Assembly: GCA_963457665.1 (NCBI GenBank)
Contig: OY735207.1
Location: 59,473,613 to 59,537,612 of the forward strand
DNA length: 64,000 nt
Direction: 5' to 3'
DNA from: Thysanoteuthis rhombus
Lineage: Eukaryota; Mollusca; Cephalopoda; Oegopsida; Thysanoteuthidae
Every line of letters begins with the position of its first letter. Position 1 is the first letter of the stretch. The notes under the pieces were generated by a model. That model was not told the DNA's origin, did not search any database, and was given only the letters and a program-made list of their open reading frames with translations. A program made the translations under genes and the position numbers. Positions 23,100-34,839 of this stretch are shown here, piece by piece.

Positions 23100-24345
23100 C
23101 TCTACTTCAGTCCGGTTTTTGTTTCGGACAACATCGCACGGTAAAAGCAAGGGATAAAATACTTGGTGTCAATTTTTATTATATCAAATTGAAACTATCT
23201 GGACTTGTCTGACCACGGTCCCTAAATCGACCTACCCTAAAGAGTACGTCGGGAGGGCCAACATGGTTAGTGTTATATTATGAATAACACAGTCAAGGGA
23301 AAAGGCGACAGTTATTACGATAATGATGAAAGCGTTTATTGTCGTTATTCATAGATAAGTAATGAATAGTATCAAAAGTCTTTTCGGCTAGATTGTTATG
23401 TTATGTAGATCTGAATGACTTGTATAGGAATTCTGAGTTGGCGATGCCCAGATAAGATCACTGGGAAGTTGGGAAAGACCGATTGTTTGTTTGTTTTGTT
23501 TTGTTTTTTGTTTTTTTGTTTGTTTTTTTGTTGGTTTTTTTTCAGTTTTTTTAGCGGAGCGTTGGACTGTTTACGAAGGTTGACGATTAACGAACGGAGA
23601 TTGCTGACAGAGAAATCTCATACTGTTGAACAAAGAGTTTATTTTTATTTCAGTTGATGGTAATTCTTACTGTTGTGGAAACTGAATGGTTAGATAATTT
23701 GTTATTTGCTGTTTTTGTTTTTTGTTTGGTTGTTGCTTTTTTGCGTCGAGTTCTTATTGGCTGAATGATGATTAAAAAAGGCTTATAAAACAATTTCGAA
23801 GTTCAAGACTATTTCTAGACATGGGCGTCCACTGGAAGGGAGGATAAACCAGACACCCTACCCCAGCCTGAATCAGGCCTTCTGTTGAGGGAGTTTAGAA
23901 TTTCGAGCTTTATAGTCTATAAAGGATGTTAGTGATGTACAAAAGTTTTATATAACCTTAACTTGATGTATCTGTATAAAAAGATGGTATTATTCTTCGT
24001 TGCTAACAGGGTTGCTGTCAAGATATATTGCCAATATATCCTTTCGTACACACACATCCTGCAAATATATTCTTTTGTCCGCCCCTTCCCCTTGAAAAGT
24101 GACAATGGACGCCGATGAATCTAGACTCTAAGAAGTGGTGAGTTCCACTAGGTTGGCACCTAATTCCACTGAATGAGTTGGGTAAGGAATAATATTCAAA
24201 GATGGCCAGATTCCTTGTACGCTCGAAGAAAGTCGAGAAACGCATAAAAAACGCTGAGGACACCATTTCGAATCATTCGTGTAATAAATGATAAGCAAAT
24301 CTAATATCAGGACAACAGACAACACAAGTATTTCATTTATCGTCT
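23100..24345. other. Region upstream of the dispanin-like coding exon
   Basis: It must contain the end of an intron whose 3' splice site is at 24365. T/G-rich low complexity lies at 23485-23550 and about 23705-23745. I could not identify the upstream non-coding exon or promoter. Confidence 0.4.
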
Positions 24346-24365
24346 TTCTTTCTTTGTCTTTGCAG
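24346..24365 (+). promoter_or_regulatory. 3' splice site (polypyrimidine tract plus AG)
   Basis: A run of about 20 bases, all pyrimidine except single G positions, ends in TGCAG. The coding exon's ATG begins one base after the AG. This implies at least one upstream, non-coding 5' exon outside what I could identify. Confidence 0.8.
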
Positions 24366-24366
24366 T

Positions 24367-25065
24367 ATGGCGGATAAATACAAGGAGATGAAAAATGAGG
24401 ACGATACAGATTATCTTGTCCTGGACGATGAATTCGAACCTGAATTAACATCCGAACAAAAGACACAGGGCAACTATAATAATACTACCAAGCCAAACAA
24501 CGATTACGAGGCAAACAGGCCAGACTTAAAAGTCTCCACAGGAAGCTCCCAATCAGAAGAAAACCACCAAGACAGCTCGCCCGATTCAAATTCAACTTCT
24601 AATCCAAATGGTAGACAACATGGAGTTATGTACTTCAACCATGCAGGGGAGGCAACATTCACAAGAGACAATGTACGCACGACGCAGACGGAAGGGGGTA
24701 CCACAGTAATCAACACAGCCCACTACTCGTCGAATTTTAATCCCTACTCTTACGAAAAACCTCTACGGAAACGTAATATAAAATTCATGCTGGCCATATC
24801 GGTGATTGCCATCATTTTCTTCTTCCCCACTGGTATCTGCGCTTACCATTACGCATTCAAAGCCGACAAGGAATTCGATGTAGGAATCGAACGCGGGGAC
24901 ATCGATCTCGCCCGCAAGTATGCTAAGAAAAGCGAAAAATTTATTATATTCTCTTTCTTCTCCGCTTTTCTCGTTGCTGTCATAGTGTTGGCAGTTTACG
25001 AACGGTTCCAGATGAGTCCGGAAGATCTGAGAAAACATAGCTATCACCATATGATTGCCGGCTAA
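24367..25065 (+). CDS. CD225/dispanin-family two-helix membrane protein
   Basis: This is the only convincing gene in the window. It encodes 232 residues in one exon. Residues 1-130 are hydrophilic, acidic near the start (EDDTDY, DDEFEPE) and rich in Asn, Ser and Thr. KPLRKRN (131-137) leads into helix 1 (about 138-160), which carries the family-typical PTGICAYHYAFKAD segment. The intracellular loop holds the RGDIDLARKYAKKSEK pattern (GD..xA...S/A.KA). Helix 2 is at about 192-211, followed by a 20-residue tail. Dispanins include IFITM, PRRT, SynDIG and TMEM233-type proteins. They are small membrane proteins involved in trafficking, synapse organisation or membrane fusion control, and a role here cannot be chosen. 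Residue Cys158 is the only Cys, so the IFITM double-Cys site is absent. The start has a strong context (A at -3, G at +4). Domain assignment is by motif and length only. Confidence 0.8.
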   Translation: MADKYKEMKNEDDTDYLVLDDEFEPELTSEQKTQGNYNNTTKPNNDYEANRPDLKVSTGSSQSEENHQDSSPDSNSTSNPNGRQHGVMYFNHAGEATFTRDNVRTTQTEGGTTVINTAHYSSNFNPYSYEKPLRKRNIKFMLAISVIAIIFFFPTGICAYHYAFKADKEFDVGIERGDIDLARKYAKKSEKFIIFSFFSAFLVAVIVLAVYERFQMSPEDLRKHSYHHMIAG

Positions 25066-25382
25066 TCAATTAACTTACTAAAGACATTTTTATTTTAACT
25101 TTTCACTTTTTTTTTCTTTTTTTTTTTTAATTTTTGATTTTATTTCTCAAGGGAATACTCTTAATGCTGATATTTTATTTTTTTTTAATGGAAGAGAACA
25201 GATTTGCATGGGAGACAACTTTATGTACAGAAGAGTTACTTCCCCTAGACACTTCAGTAATTTCCTTACCGAGAGAGTTATTGCTAAAAACACGCCATAT
25301 TCAAACACACCAGAAAATAACAACAAAATGCTTACTGATGAACTGTATTTTCCGGCATCGAAGATTACATTTTTAATTCTAA

Positions 25383-25388
25383 AATAAA
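25383..25388 (+). terminator. Polyadenylation signal AATAAA
   Basis: A canonical hexamer about 320 bp after the stop codon would give a short 3' UTR containing T-rich stretches at 25085-25190. It is the first AATAAA after the coding exon that I noticed. Confidence 0.55.
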
Positions 25389-25399
25389 CCTTGGAAATT

Positions 25400-25690
25400 C
25401 ATCTTGCAACTTTACGGCCAAACCTTTCAATACTTTTAGGCAGATTAATATCATAATATCAGATATCTTAGGGGTACCATGCACCCGCCAGCGGTGCAGG
25501 AGGGGTATAAAGATTAATTGTTGGTTCAATGAAACCTTCTTCCCTAGGCTGCACCAGCCGATTGCACTGATTGGGGTTGGGTCGAGACATCCCATAATGC
25601 CTGTGATGTACCAGAAGGTAAAGACGAAGGAACTGAACAATCTTCCTCTCTAACCTACACGTATGCATGTAGAGCCTCATATTAAATTTG
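25400..25690. repeat. Possible dispersed repeat downstream of the gene
   Basis: More GC-rich than its surroundings. It holds a CCATGCACCCGCCAGCGGTG block and antisense frames of 91 and 70 codons. No second copy was found in the window, so its repeat nature is a guess. Confidence 0.25.
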
Positions 25691-25699
25691 ACCTTGTGT

Positions 25700-26660
25700 C
25701 ACACTTTGCACTCAAGGAGAGGCATATAAACTCCATCTCCAGAGCCACAGGTTGACTTAATAGTGTCTATCTCCTCAATATGGTGGATTACATGGCGCCT
25801 GTAGAAGAGAAGAATCTTTGATCCCGACTTCAATTCCTTAGAGACCTACATTGAACTGCTACTTTCTCTTTCAAAATTTAACCCGATGTGTCGGAATTAA
25901 GAATTTTTTAACTACCCTATTATCGAAGTGTCAATTACATGCATTCTTGTGTTTCAGTTTTAGTTAAATACTTGTAGATAAGTGGACTATTCTCCTTATA
26001 TATTCATGAAACTAGGAATTCAATGAACTATAACTTGATATTTCAAAATATACTTATCAAACCAGGATAATAAGATAATTCTTTAAAAAAATTTTTAATC
26101 AAAGTCCATCACGTCTCACATACAATGTTTCCTACTCAAGACGAATTTTCGTGCAAAATCGAAAAAAAATACGTTAAAACGCGCTAAAAACACTGTTAGT
26201 CATTCTCTGCCCATTTTTATTGGCTAAAATGACTAGATTTGTCTCAAATGGCTAGAGAAATAGCTTTTAAAAAATGGCTTAAAGTGCTGTAAAAATAGTG
26301 CTAAAATTGAGCTAAGAATAGTGCCAAATGTTGAATCTTCACTCTTCTTGTGCGAAAAGTGCTAAATTGGCAACACTGGCAAATAACGAATCGCGTGTCA
26401 CTGCTGACACGCATGTAATAGATTCGACATCAATGAATTAGTCAGATTAGGGATGTGTCTTAGAAGCCTTGAAACAGGATATTCACCCGCTCTTTCTTTT
26501 CAACCATGCTTTTTCTCAAATTGGTCTACGATTGGTTTTCTCGTAAGATTTCGGTTTTTTTTAAATTTTTCCCATTTCTGTTGACTATCATAAACAAAAC
26601 TTCGAAATCATTGGAATAATGCTTTCTCTGGGATTTCTTGAACGACCATACGTTGTACAA
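25700..26660. other. No gene; transposon-like end near 26370
   Basis: GGCAACACTGG at 26369-26379 is the reverse of CCAGTGTTGCC, a terminus shared by many hAT elements, and is preceded by a body with repeated GTGCTAAA-type words (26290-26365). No matching left end was found. Confidence 0.35.
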
Positions 26661-26669
26661 TTATAAACG

Positions 26670-26760
<91 letters not shown>
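26670..26760. repeat. (AT)n microsatellite
   Basis: About 90 bp of pure AT, self-complementary and likely to form cruciforms. Length in assemblies is often unreliable. Confidence 0.97.
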
Positions 26761-26766
<6 letters not shown>

Positions 26767-27855
26767 TGAATATTCCTACATAAATATAAAGGACGGTGTC
26801 TTCAGATCGAGAATAACATTATTTAACATTCTGATCTTGAAATAGAGAATAACAATCTGTAAACACTAATATCTTATCAATGCGTGGTATATTTATACTT
26901 TTTGGAGTCTGTGATTTTTTTAAATGTAATACCCAATTCAAGCTATATACTGATGATTTAGCCATTCCAAATGGCTGTTCAAGAAATCCAAGAAAATGCG
27001 TTATTCCAAGGATTTCCTAAGACCTTTTTAAACTTAAATGTCAATATCTCAATATAGATGCTTTCTTCGACCGTACACATTTTTTGACACATTATTTGTG
27101 GGTAAAAATCAGTGGTTAATTATAAACCACTGGTTACTAGGCTCGATGATCGTTCGATGACACTTGTTATCATATCTTGACTAGATGGAAGTAAAGTAAG
27201 TGTAGAATGAGATCAAACAGTTCTTCGTGTACAAAGTCAATCCTGTACTTCTAAAATCTAAATTTCTGGTGTCACTAATCTTCTATTACGGCGACGTCAT
27301 TGGAGATGAATCTAAATTTTCAACTTCAAATATCTAAATTATTTTATCGAGAGAGAGAAAAAAATCTCGTTACGAAACCCCTCTGAACCTGAATAGACAT
27401 TTTACATACCCACAATGTCTTCTTTTTTGTTGGTACTTGCCTGAATTATCTGATTCTCTATGTCTTTTCCGCAGACATCAGGGTATACCCCTGACACCAC
27501 TTTACTAATTGAAATAGAGAGAGAGTATTTATTTGGCTTATCCACAGATGCAAGCTACAACACAGTATTTTCACGACAGGAGTTGCCAAAAAATGACTGG
27601 GTTTCTTGATCAGAGATGCAAACATCAAATGTCCGCTATACTTAGTGAAATGGGGAGGTGCTGTCTGGAGATCTGATCGAAGGTTACCAGCTTATAATTC
27701 TTTTTAAAATTTTTTGGTCGTCTGAAGGAATAAGGCATCCCAAAGAGTTCGGTTTGAAACATTACTCGGTTAGAGTGGGTTACTTCTTTCAGTCAGATTG
27801 ATGTAAAAAGGTAGACAAAACAAGCTGATTATATAAATGAATAATTTGAATAAGT
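26761..27855. other. No gene recognised
   Basis: AT-rich sequence with no supportable exon or repeat unit. Confidence 0.5.
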
Positions 27856-27859
27856 TAGA

Positions 27860-27985
27860 TGTATTTACCCAGCTTGGCTTAGTCTGGCATACGGCCACGA
27901 GTGCAGATCCAATATACTAAACTCCAGTAATTGTCTGCTAGACTGGCTCGCTAACCATTACCCCACAGCGAGACGACCAATAAAA
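27860..27985 (-). repeat. Dispersed repeat S6 (tRNA-like), copy b
   Basis: In reverse it begins GCTGTGGGGTAATGGTTAGC, close to a tRNA D-arm, then CAGTCTAGCAGAC, then a body ending near CCAAGCTGGGTAAAT. Copies a (17.1 kb) and c (29.2 kb) share the body. Confidence 0.6.
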
Positions 27986-28305
27986 GAAAATTTACATTAA
28001 TTAACACAAATCTTCAATAGAATCGATATATTATTTCTGTCTTTATTTTTTTATTATGACAAGGGTATCTTTTTTTTCCTGCTGGAGAGTATCTTTTTTC
28101 CTGCTGAAACAAAATATTTTTGGTGAAGAATCGAGAGAACATATTTTTATTACCATAATTATGAACAAATATCCACAATTCTATGCGGAAGGTGCCTCTA
28201 AAACCCGCTTTGCTTTCCTCTAAATCAATCCCTGACAGCTTAAATAAGAAGGAGACCCTTCTGAATTTTTCAGTCCTCATTAACGATAGAAGTCGCAGTC
28301 AAGAC

Positions 28306-28782
28306 CAAGGTTGCCAGATAGTTGGAAGCATTTCTGGCCAAAAACATGCTGAAAAATTGCCAAATACCAAAATTGTTTTTTAAACATCGCAATACTGCTG
28401 TATATAACAAAGAAGACAATTTATCAAAAATACTACTGCAGCAAAACCAACATTTTTGTTCCGTACGAATAATGGAGAGAAAAGTCCCAGTTTAGTACTA
28501 CAATGCATTGTAAATCGAATACCCCTGCATAATCTTAGTTTTGAAAAAAGTTTATCTTTCTAACAAAAATCCTGAGGAAACGAAGGTCTTTTATGAATTG
28601 AAAGCACAAAATTGCATTTTTCTTTTTTCATTCTATATTTTTCATATAAAATGTTCCAAGGAAGTGGTGGGGAGATACAAAAAATGGTCCAGAATTAAAT
28701 ATGGCCAAACCAAAAAGTTCATGGCCGAATTCTTTTCAAACAAGCCAAATTTAGTCATCAAGTGGCCAAAATGGCAAGCCTA
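28306..28782. mobile_element. MITE with GTTGCCA-type inverted ends
   Basis: The left end is CAAGGTTGCCAGATAG. The right end in reverse is TAGGCTTGCCATTTTGG. Flanking octamers GTCAAGAC and GTCGTGAT match at five of eight positions, weakly supporting an 8-bp TSD as in hAT elements. Internal sequence is AT-rich and non-coding. Confidence 0.45.
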
Positions 28783-29234
28783 GTCGTGATTCCTCCCTTA
28801 GATATGGATGAACAATTTAACATCCAAAAAAGTTTTTTTTTTGTACTGTCTCTGTGATTTATCTAACCTCCAAACGCAAGTAACGTACACTGTCACTCAA
28901 TATACAAACTCTTACTGACAGAACATCAATTAATTGGGAAATTTGGGGAGTTAACAGCTGAAATCTGTAGAAGAATTCAGGAAAGATAGTTAAATGAAAC
29001 GTGACTGGTAAATTAATCACTGTACTGGTAAACTTGTACAAGAATTTATCAAGTTTCATACATTTTCCAAATTTGAACTAACGTGTATTTTAATTTTGAA
29101 TACGTATTTGTAATGTGAATTATTTACCGAGATGCCCATAGAGGCATTTTTATTTAATATTATTTTTTTCTAAATGTTGATATTGCAGACCTTTTATTTT
29201 ATTACTATTGACAGAAATTGATATGCTATGTATA

Positions 29235-29360
29235 TTAACTGAGCATTGACGAGCCTGGCACAACACCGGAGGTCCATTTAGGATTGGACTCACTTCGTGG
29301 TAATAAATGGTCTGCTAGAACTATTTCGTTCACCATTACGCCAGGGCCATGAAGATCTGA
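29235..29360 (-). repeat. Dispersed repeat S6 (tRNA-like), copy c
   Basis: AACTGAGCATTGACGAGCCTGG, then ATTTAGGATTGGACTCACTTCG, then TGGTCTGCTAGAACTATTTC and GTTCACCATTACGCCAGGGC. The last block reversed is the tRNA-like head. Confidence 0.55.
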
Positions 29361-29479
29361 TTTGATTGTGCAAATCAAAGATTTAAAATATTCAATGCAT
29401 CTCTTTTTAATTGTTTTTATCTTTATTTTTTGTTGCATTATCACCAGTGACGGGATTTAGTTTTCAGGATTAAGTATAA

Positions 29480-29580
29480 GGTACGACTGGGTTTTAGGAA
29501 CTAGGTAATGAAACAATGTCTCCATTAGTAGACATTGAGCATCCTAAAATCTTGAAATTGAAAAGTAGGAATACGCCTTA
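29480..29580. repeat. Dispersed repeat R4, copy b
   Basis: CAATGTCTCCATTAGTAGAC and ATTGAGCATCCTAAAATC correspond to blocks at 20.5 kb. Confidence 0.5.
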
Positions 29581-29732
29581 TCTCACATGTACACACATAC
29601 GATTTCCTCCACGGATTATCACCTGGACGTGACTATAGCATTTGCAGACACATCTCAATGGTTAGAACATCGCATCGCAAAGTGAAAGACTTGGTATTAT
29701 TTCATGCTCATAACTGAAATCTGATACAGGAC

Positions 29733-29835
29733 AACTTACTTTCCCCCAAGCAGTCAATCTATGACGTACTCTTCTCCCAAGCGGTCAGTCTAGAGCGTAT
29801 TTTTCTCCCAAGTGGTCAGTCAAGGACGCAAAATC
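29733..29835. repeat. Three tandem copies of a ~37-bp unit
   Basis: A TTCTCCCAAGCGGTCAGTCT-type core recurs three times with a GACGTA/GAGCGTA-type spacer. Confidence 0.7.
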
Positions 29836-29839
29836 TGCG

Positions 29840-31355
29840 AGACGCACAGGTTGTAAACATTTTTTTTCTAATCAATGACGTGGACTACATTTATTTTATA
29901 TCGTATCCACATCTTTCCAGAAAATTCGGTTAAAATCTGAACAATTTTGTATACTGACTTTTCCAACTGGACTCTGATTTTGATAAACACTACAAATTTA
30001 TGAACGAACTATTTTATCTGAGATTGCTGATGAAGGGAGCATTGTTGATCAAAACTTCAGAAGCTCAAGATCACAAAAGTTGGATTACCGTCGAAATGAA
30101 ATGAGATACCCTAAATTACATCATATATATCGATTTCTCCCTCATCTATATGATATGATATATGTGTGTTCATATATATAATTACAGTGGAAATAAAATA
30201 ATTCTTATTACTTTTTTTTTCAATTTCATCGACTCGTTTCTTCAAATGCTTTTCTTTCATTTCTATTTCTGATGAATGTATATTTTTGATAATTTCAAAC
30301 TTTATTGAATACTGAATAAGTCTGCAACACTTTGTTTTATTGTGAATGATGACAACACGATTACTGTGTGGATTTGCAGGCACATACTAAGGACACTGCT
30401 TATCATAATCAAAGATAAAGTTATCAAATAATAATTATTGTTCAAAATCAGACGATCCCAAACACTTTATTTGAAACAGTTCATTGGTGTCAATACTTCG
30501 TCTATTTGAACTTCCAGAAAGAAAAAAAACCGATGAAAAATTAATAAAACGATTAAAAGTTATTAGGTATAAACTGTGGGCCCTATACTGACAAAAACTG
30601 TGCAAAATTGCAGTTGAAATAACCAAAAAATAACGAGCAAAGAATCAAGCCAAATTCTCCCTATTCTTTTTTCTCCAGTAGATTTTCAAGGTAGGAGTTG
30701 AAATTCACGGTGATGACAGCAGTTCTGGCCACTCTACATAGTAACAAAGAGAATTTCACTTTGCGAAGATTCAACGCGACAAATACTTTAAAAAATATGA
30801 GGCGAGGGAAACGGAGTTGTCTCCCTTACAACGTTTGGAAAACATGAAAACTATAAGTCAAGTTACCTCCCTTACACTGTACAATTTTTTTTCAAAGGGA
30901 TTCAAACATTCTGGTGCAGGTACAACGTAACCCGATACAACCTATCCCATTTACTTTAGGAAAGGATTGGTAGCGTCAGGAAACTCCCATTGCATCGAAA
31001 AAATAAATGAATGATGGAGCATGATGACCTGACGGTCTACTGGGTCGTGGGAAAATTTGATTTGATTAGAATGTTTACCTTATTAATTTGTACTTAACTA
31101 TGTATGACACAAGGCTTGATAGTAGTCTAATTGGAAAAGAAAAAAAATTATGTTTCGCTAGTCCTCGGTAGGGTGGCTATTTCCAAATTTAGAAAAAATA
31201 GGACATTTTGCAGACTGTCGCTCTTGGACTTGGCATATTTTTTTAGGGTGGACTCAATATAGGCCTATAGGTATTTACAGGCCAGTAAGTAGTAAGTTTC
31301 AATTTTAATTCTTTTGAGGTAATTTATATGATTTTTGTAGATAGATATCAGACAC
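29840..31355. other. No gene; two TCTCCCTTA-type motifs
   Basis: Mostly AT-rich. A short GC-richer island at 30780-30900 carries GAGTTGTCTCCCTTACAAC and AGTTACCTCCCTTACAC. No coding exon is supported. Confidence 0.4.
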
Positions 31356-31359
31356 CAAA

Positions 31360-31470
31360 AAGTGGACAAATTACCACCCAGCTAGGTGTCTATTTCAGAA
31401 TCTCAGATTTCACTCGGGCTTGAACAACGGTGGGTACCAGTAGAAAATATGCAGCTAACTCAGCCACTGA
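31360..31470 (-). repeat. tRNA-derived SINE family S5, copy b
   Basis: In reverse: CAGTGGCTGAGTTAGCTGCA (A-box region), then GTTGTTCAAGCCCGAGTG (B box) at tRNA spacing. It has the same order as the 20.1-kb copy. Confidence 0.65.
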
Positions 31471-31479
31471 AGAAATCTA

Positions 31480-32795
31480 TGTCAATTTTATAACACAAAA
31501 GAATTGAAAATTTTCCATTTACAGGGGGTGCAAAAGTCACAATGGGATTTAAAACATTTATATCTTTTTTTTTTTCTTTTTGAGTTCTTATAATTATCTT
31601 TTAACAAATGAAATACATAAATAAGGGAGATGTAATCAACCTGAGTACAGAAGATTTCTGACCAAATGTTGATATACCTGCTCAAAGACATTCAAACAAG
31701 CGACAAATAGTGGACTCAGATGATGATGTGGGAATGCTCAAATAAGAAGAATATGCTTATTTAGTTAATATTAAAGGTTTTCAAAGCAATATTCTATTAT
31801 TTTGATTCATTGCTCAGCTATATGCTTTTCCATAATGAATTTCCAAGAGTCCATTCATATATCTGATCAGAGAAAAAACAAAAGAAGAAAAAAGAAAAGG
31901 TTATGATTGTTTTAAATACTTTTGTGACCTTTGCTCCATCCACTAGAATAAAATGGTTTGTTTTGGTCATGGTATAATCTTGTTGAATATTTTCTTTTTT
32001 AGACCTTTAAAATTTCTTCAGTAAAGACAAAATGTTTCAAAATTCAAAGTTTCAATATAATCAACTAATATAATATGCCACGTGATTGTTTATATTTTTT
32101 GTCAGTCGCATTTGTCAAGCAAGAGAACTATTCAATGATATTCATAGAGTAATCTCCCATACTTATTTATTTTTATCTTTTTGTACAAGTACATGAAAAA
32201 TCCCGATTCATCCTGGAAGGATATAAACATGAAAATGCTGAGCAACGTAATGTTCTTGATATTTTTTAAGTACAATGCAATAGCAAAAAATACTACCATT
32301 ATTGGCACAACTTAGGGAAGGCGGTCCCAATTAAAATTCTGAGTGTGAAAGTTCCACATCACACACTTGATGTTAATAAATGGTGGATGATTTTTTTCTA
32401 AATGAGAGAATTCATGAAAGAAAAACAGAAATAAATGCATACATTATATTGTTGTTGCTTTGAATAAATTGAATTGTTGGATTGTTTTGCCTTACTTCAT
32501 AAATTTTCAATAAATTGCATATCACATGATGTCGGCTGATTTCATATCCGGACCACTTTCCCTCATTTCTTGATAGCATGCATAAACTAGTCTGCAATGT
32601 ATAAAAGATATTAGCTAAGAATTTCTCATACAGTAATGGTCAGAAATTTAATCATGTAGATCACTGTTGGCACATTCTTCAAACTCTAATTAATCATATA
32701 AATACATATAATTGATTGATCAAATATAATTAAATAATCAAATATGATATGAATTATTTAATTTCAAAAAATGAATTAATTAGATAAACATAAAA
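31480..32795. other. No gene recognised
   Basis: AT-rich with TTAATCAAAT-type words. No exon or repeat unit that I can support. Confidence 0.5.
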
Positions 32796-32799
32796 AATA

Positions 32800-33510
32800 T
32801 GATTAATTCACCATCACAGTCAATAATTTAACAAATGTAGTATAAAAATTTAAAGTCATATAAAAAATTCTATAAATATGGTCAGAATGAATTCTATTTA
32901 TGACATTACTGGCATTTTTCACTTTTCTTCTAAAATGAAGTTTTTAAAAAATCATCTATGAATAAACCCGTTAGAATAAGTCCGCTTGGATAGTAGAATG
33001 GCCAGCACACCCGCCTCACACCCAGAGAGGTTTGATTCCTGTTATGAGCGGAGAGTGTGGAAAGTTCTTCATCTGGACAAATTTCCCTGTTCACTCAGCG
33101 GCTGACTGAGTAAGCTGTGTATTTAGGGTGGAAGTATCCTTTCAGTGGACTTGTATTCTATCAAGAAGGTGGTCATAAAAACTTGTAGTTATAAAATCCT
33201 GGTTATAAGCAGACCTTGGGACTTGCAAGGATCACTAAGTTGATGCATGCAATAGAAACTAGGAACTGTCACCAGCCATCATACTCCATTGGGGGTTGTC
33301 TCTTGAGAGGCCCTAAAAAAGGGTCAAAAAAGCTTTTCCCCAAAAAACAAAAATTAAACATTTTAGAGAGGTTCTAACAGAGTGCTGATGCCAAAATTCA
33401 ACTCTATAGACAGAACAGTATGGTCAAGAGCACCAAAATACATAAACACATGCACTTATTAAAAATGATAGAATCCTTTGCCATCTTTGATGGCTACAGT
33501 TGTTCAATTA
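32800..33510 (+). repeat. Dispersed repeat R2, copy a, split by a SINE
   Basis: The left part (32.81-32.98 kb) has CATCACAGTCAATAATTTAA, GGTCAGAATGAATTCTATTT and AATAAACCCGTTAGAATAAG. The right part (about 33.37-33.51 kb) has a GAATCCTTTGCCATCTTTGA and GGCTACAGTTGTTCAAT block. Copies at 61.3-61.7 and 62.25-62.55 kb carry these parts without the SINE. Confidence 0.6.
32990..33350 (+). repeat. tRNA-derived SINE family S2, copy b
   Basis: GGATAGTAGAATGGCCAGCA and GAGGTTTGATTCCTGTTATG form A- and B-box-like blocks, followed by GAGCGGAGAGTGTGGAAAG, a CACTCAGCGGCTGA block, and a GGTTATAAGCAGACC end. The first half matches the 11.3-kb SINE. It sits inside repeat R2. Confidence 0.7.
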
Positions 33511-34612
33511 CTTATTTTAGTTAATTGAATCAATATAATTTCTTTAATTAGATAAATATAATTACTTATGTTGCTAAATATGATGAATTAGTAAAATTTG
33601 ATTAATTTACATAAATTGAATAAAAAATGGATGAATATAATTAAATAAACATTGAATAAATTACTTGAATGCAAATAAATGGCTACAAATAAATATGATA
33701 CATGAATTGAATAAATTAATCTGATTATTCAATTAATTGAATAATTAATGAAAGGTTGTAAAACATTATGTTGGGAGATTATATCTTGGGGTTTGGTTCA
33801 TGAATGTGAATTACGGTACAATCATAAATCCTGAAACATGAATCAAAATAAATCACTTCTAAATCTTTTGTGATCACTTTTGTTTAACATTTAGTAAAGG
33901 AGCAAATGTCATTCCATGGCATTTTGAATGGAAGGAAGGAATGACTCCTGGGAATATATTGCTTGTATGGACTACTAACATGGACAACCAGGTGTTTTGA
34001 TTAAATTTGTGACATAAGGTGTCTGTGTCATCAGTCCAAGATGACCGCTGCTGTGAAGACTCACACAGATTTCCATCATTAATAGTTGTTTTTTTTTTTT
34101 AATTTTGGCATAGGAAGTAATTTGTTCAGCATAAAAGGAGAAACAAATGAAATTTATAGCTTTTTTTCATTGTGACTGAGCCGTAAGCAAGGTCACTTTT
34201 ATCAAATGTATTGGTCACAGAGCAGCCCTATATCTCAAAAACTATTAAAGATAGAATCATCCAGTTTTCACCATTCAATAACATGTGCCTTGATGATTCA
34301 TTTAGATTTAGATTTTCTTAAAATGGACAGACACAGCCCAGCCAGACCCATTCATCACATTTTTTGAAGAATAATAAGTCAGAAACTAATCAAGATATAA
34401 CATGGGGTTTTCATCAATTGATAACCTATCATTTCGATATTCATTACTAATGTGGTAAGCATGGTATTTTTCTGAAGCAGATAATCCTTGCTTATACAGA
34501 TATAAAATACAACAGGCAAAGACAGCATACAAACAATATTATTTTACATCCTTATAAGTAAGGATTATCTCATTTTATTGTATTTCAGGAAAAGATAAAA
34601 ATTTTCAGAATA

Positions 34613-34803
34613 TGTTGTAGTGCTCACCTTTCCAGCTAAAGAAAATCATACATATTCGGAGTTATCTGCCCTTCGGAAAGGATCTACTTCTAACTCCTAT
34701 ATCTATGTAGAAATGGTAAATTCCTTGTTCCCCTTTTTGACGTTACACAGAACTACCAATCAGATAGCAGATTGTTATCTTTACGATATTTAAACTGTGG
34801 CAG

Positions 34804-34839
<36 letters not shown>

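Noticed and set aside
24504-25050. Antisense frames opposite the dispanin-like gene
   Set aside because: Shadow frames; the sense frame has a splice acceptor, a good start context and domain signal.
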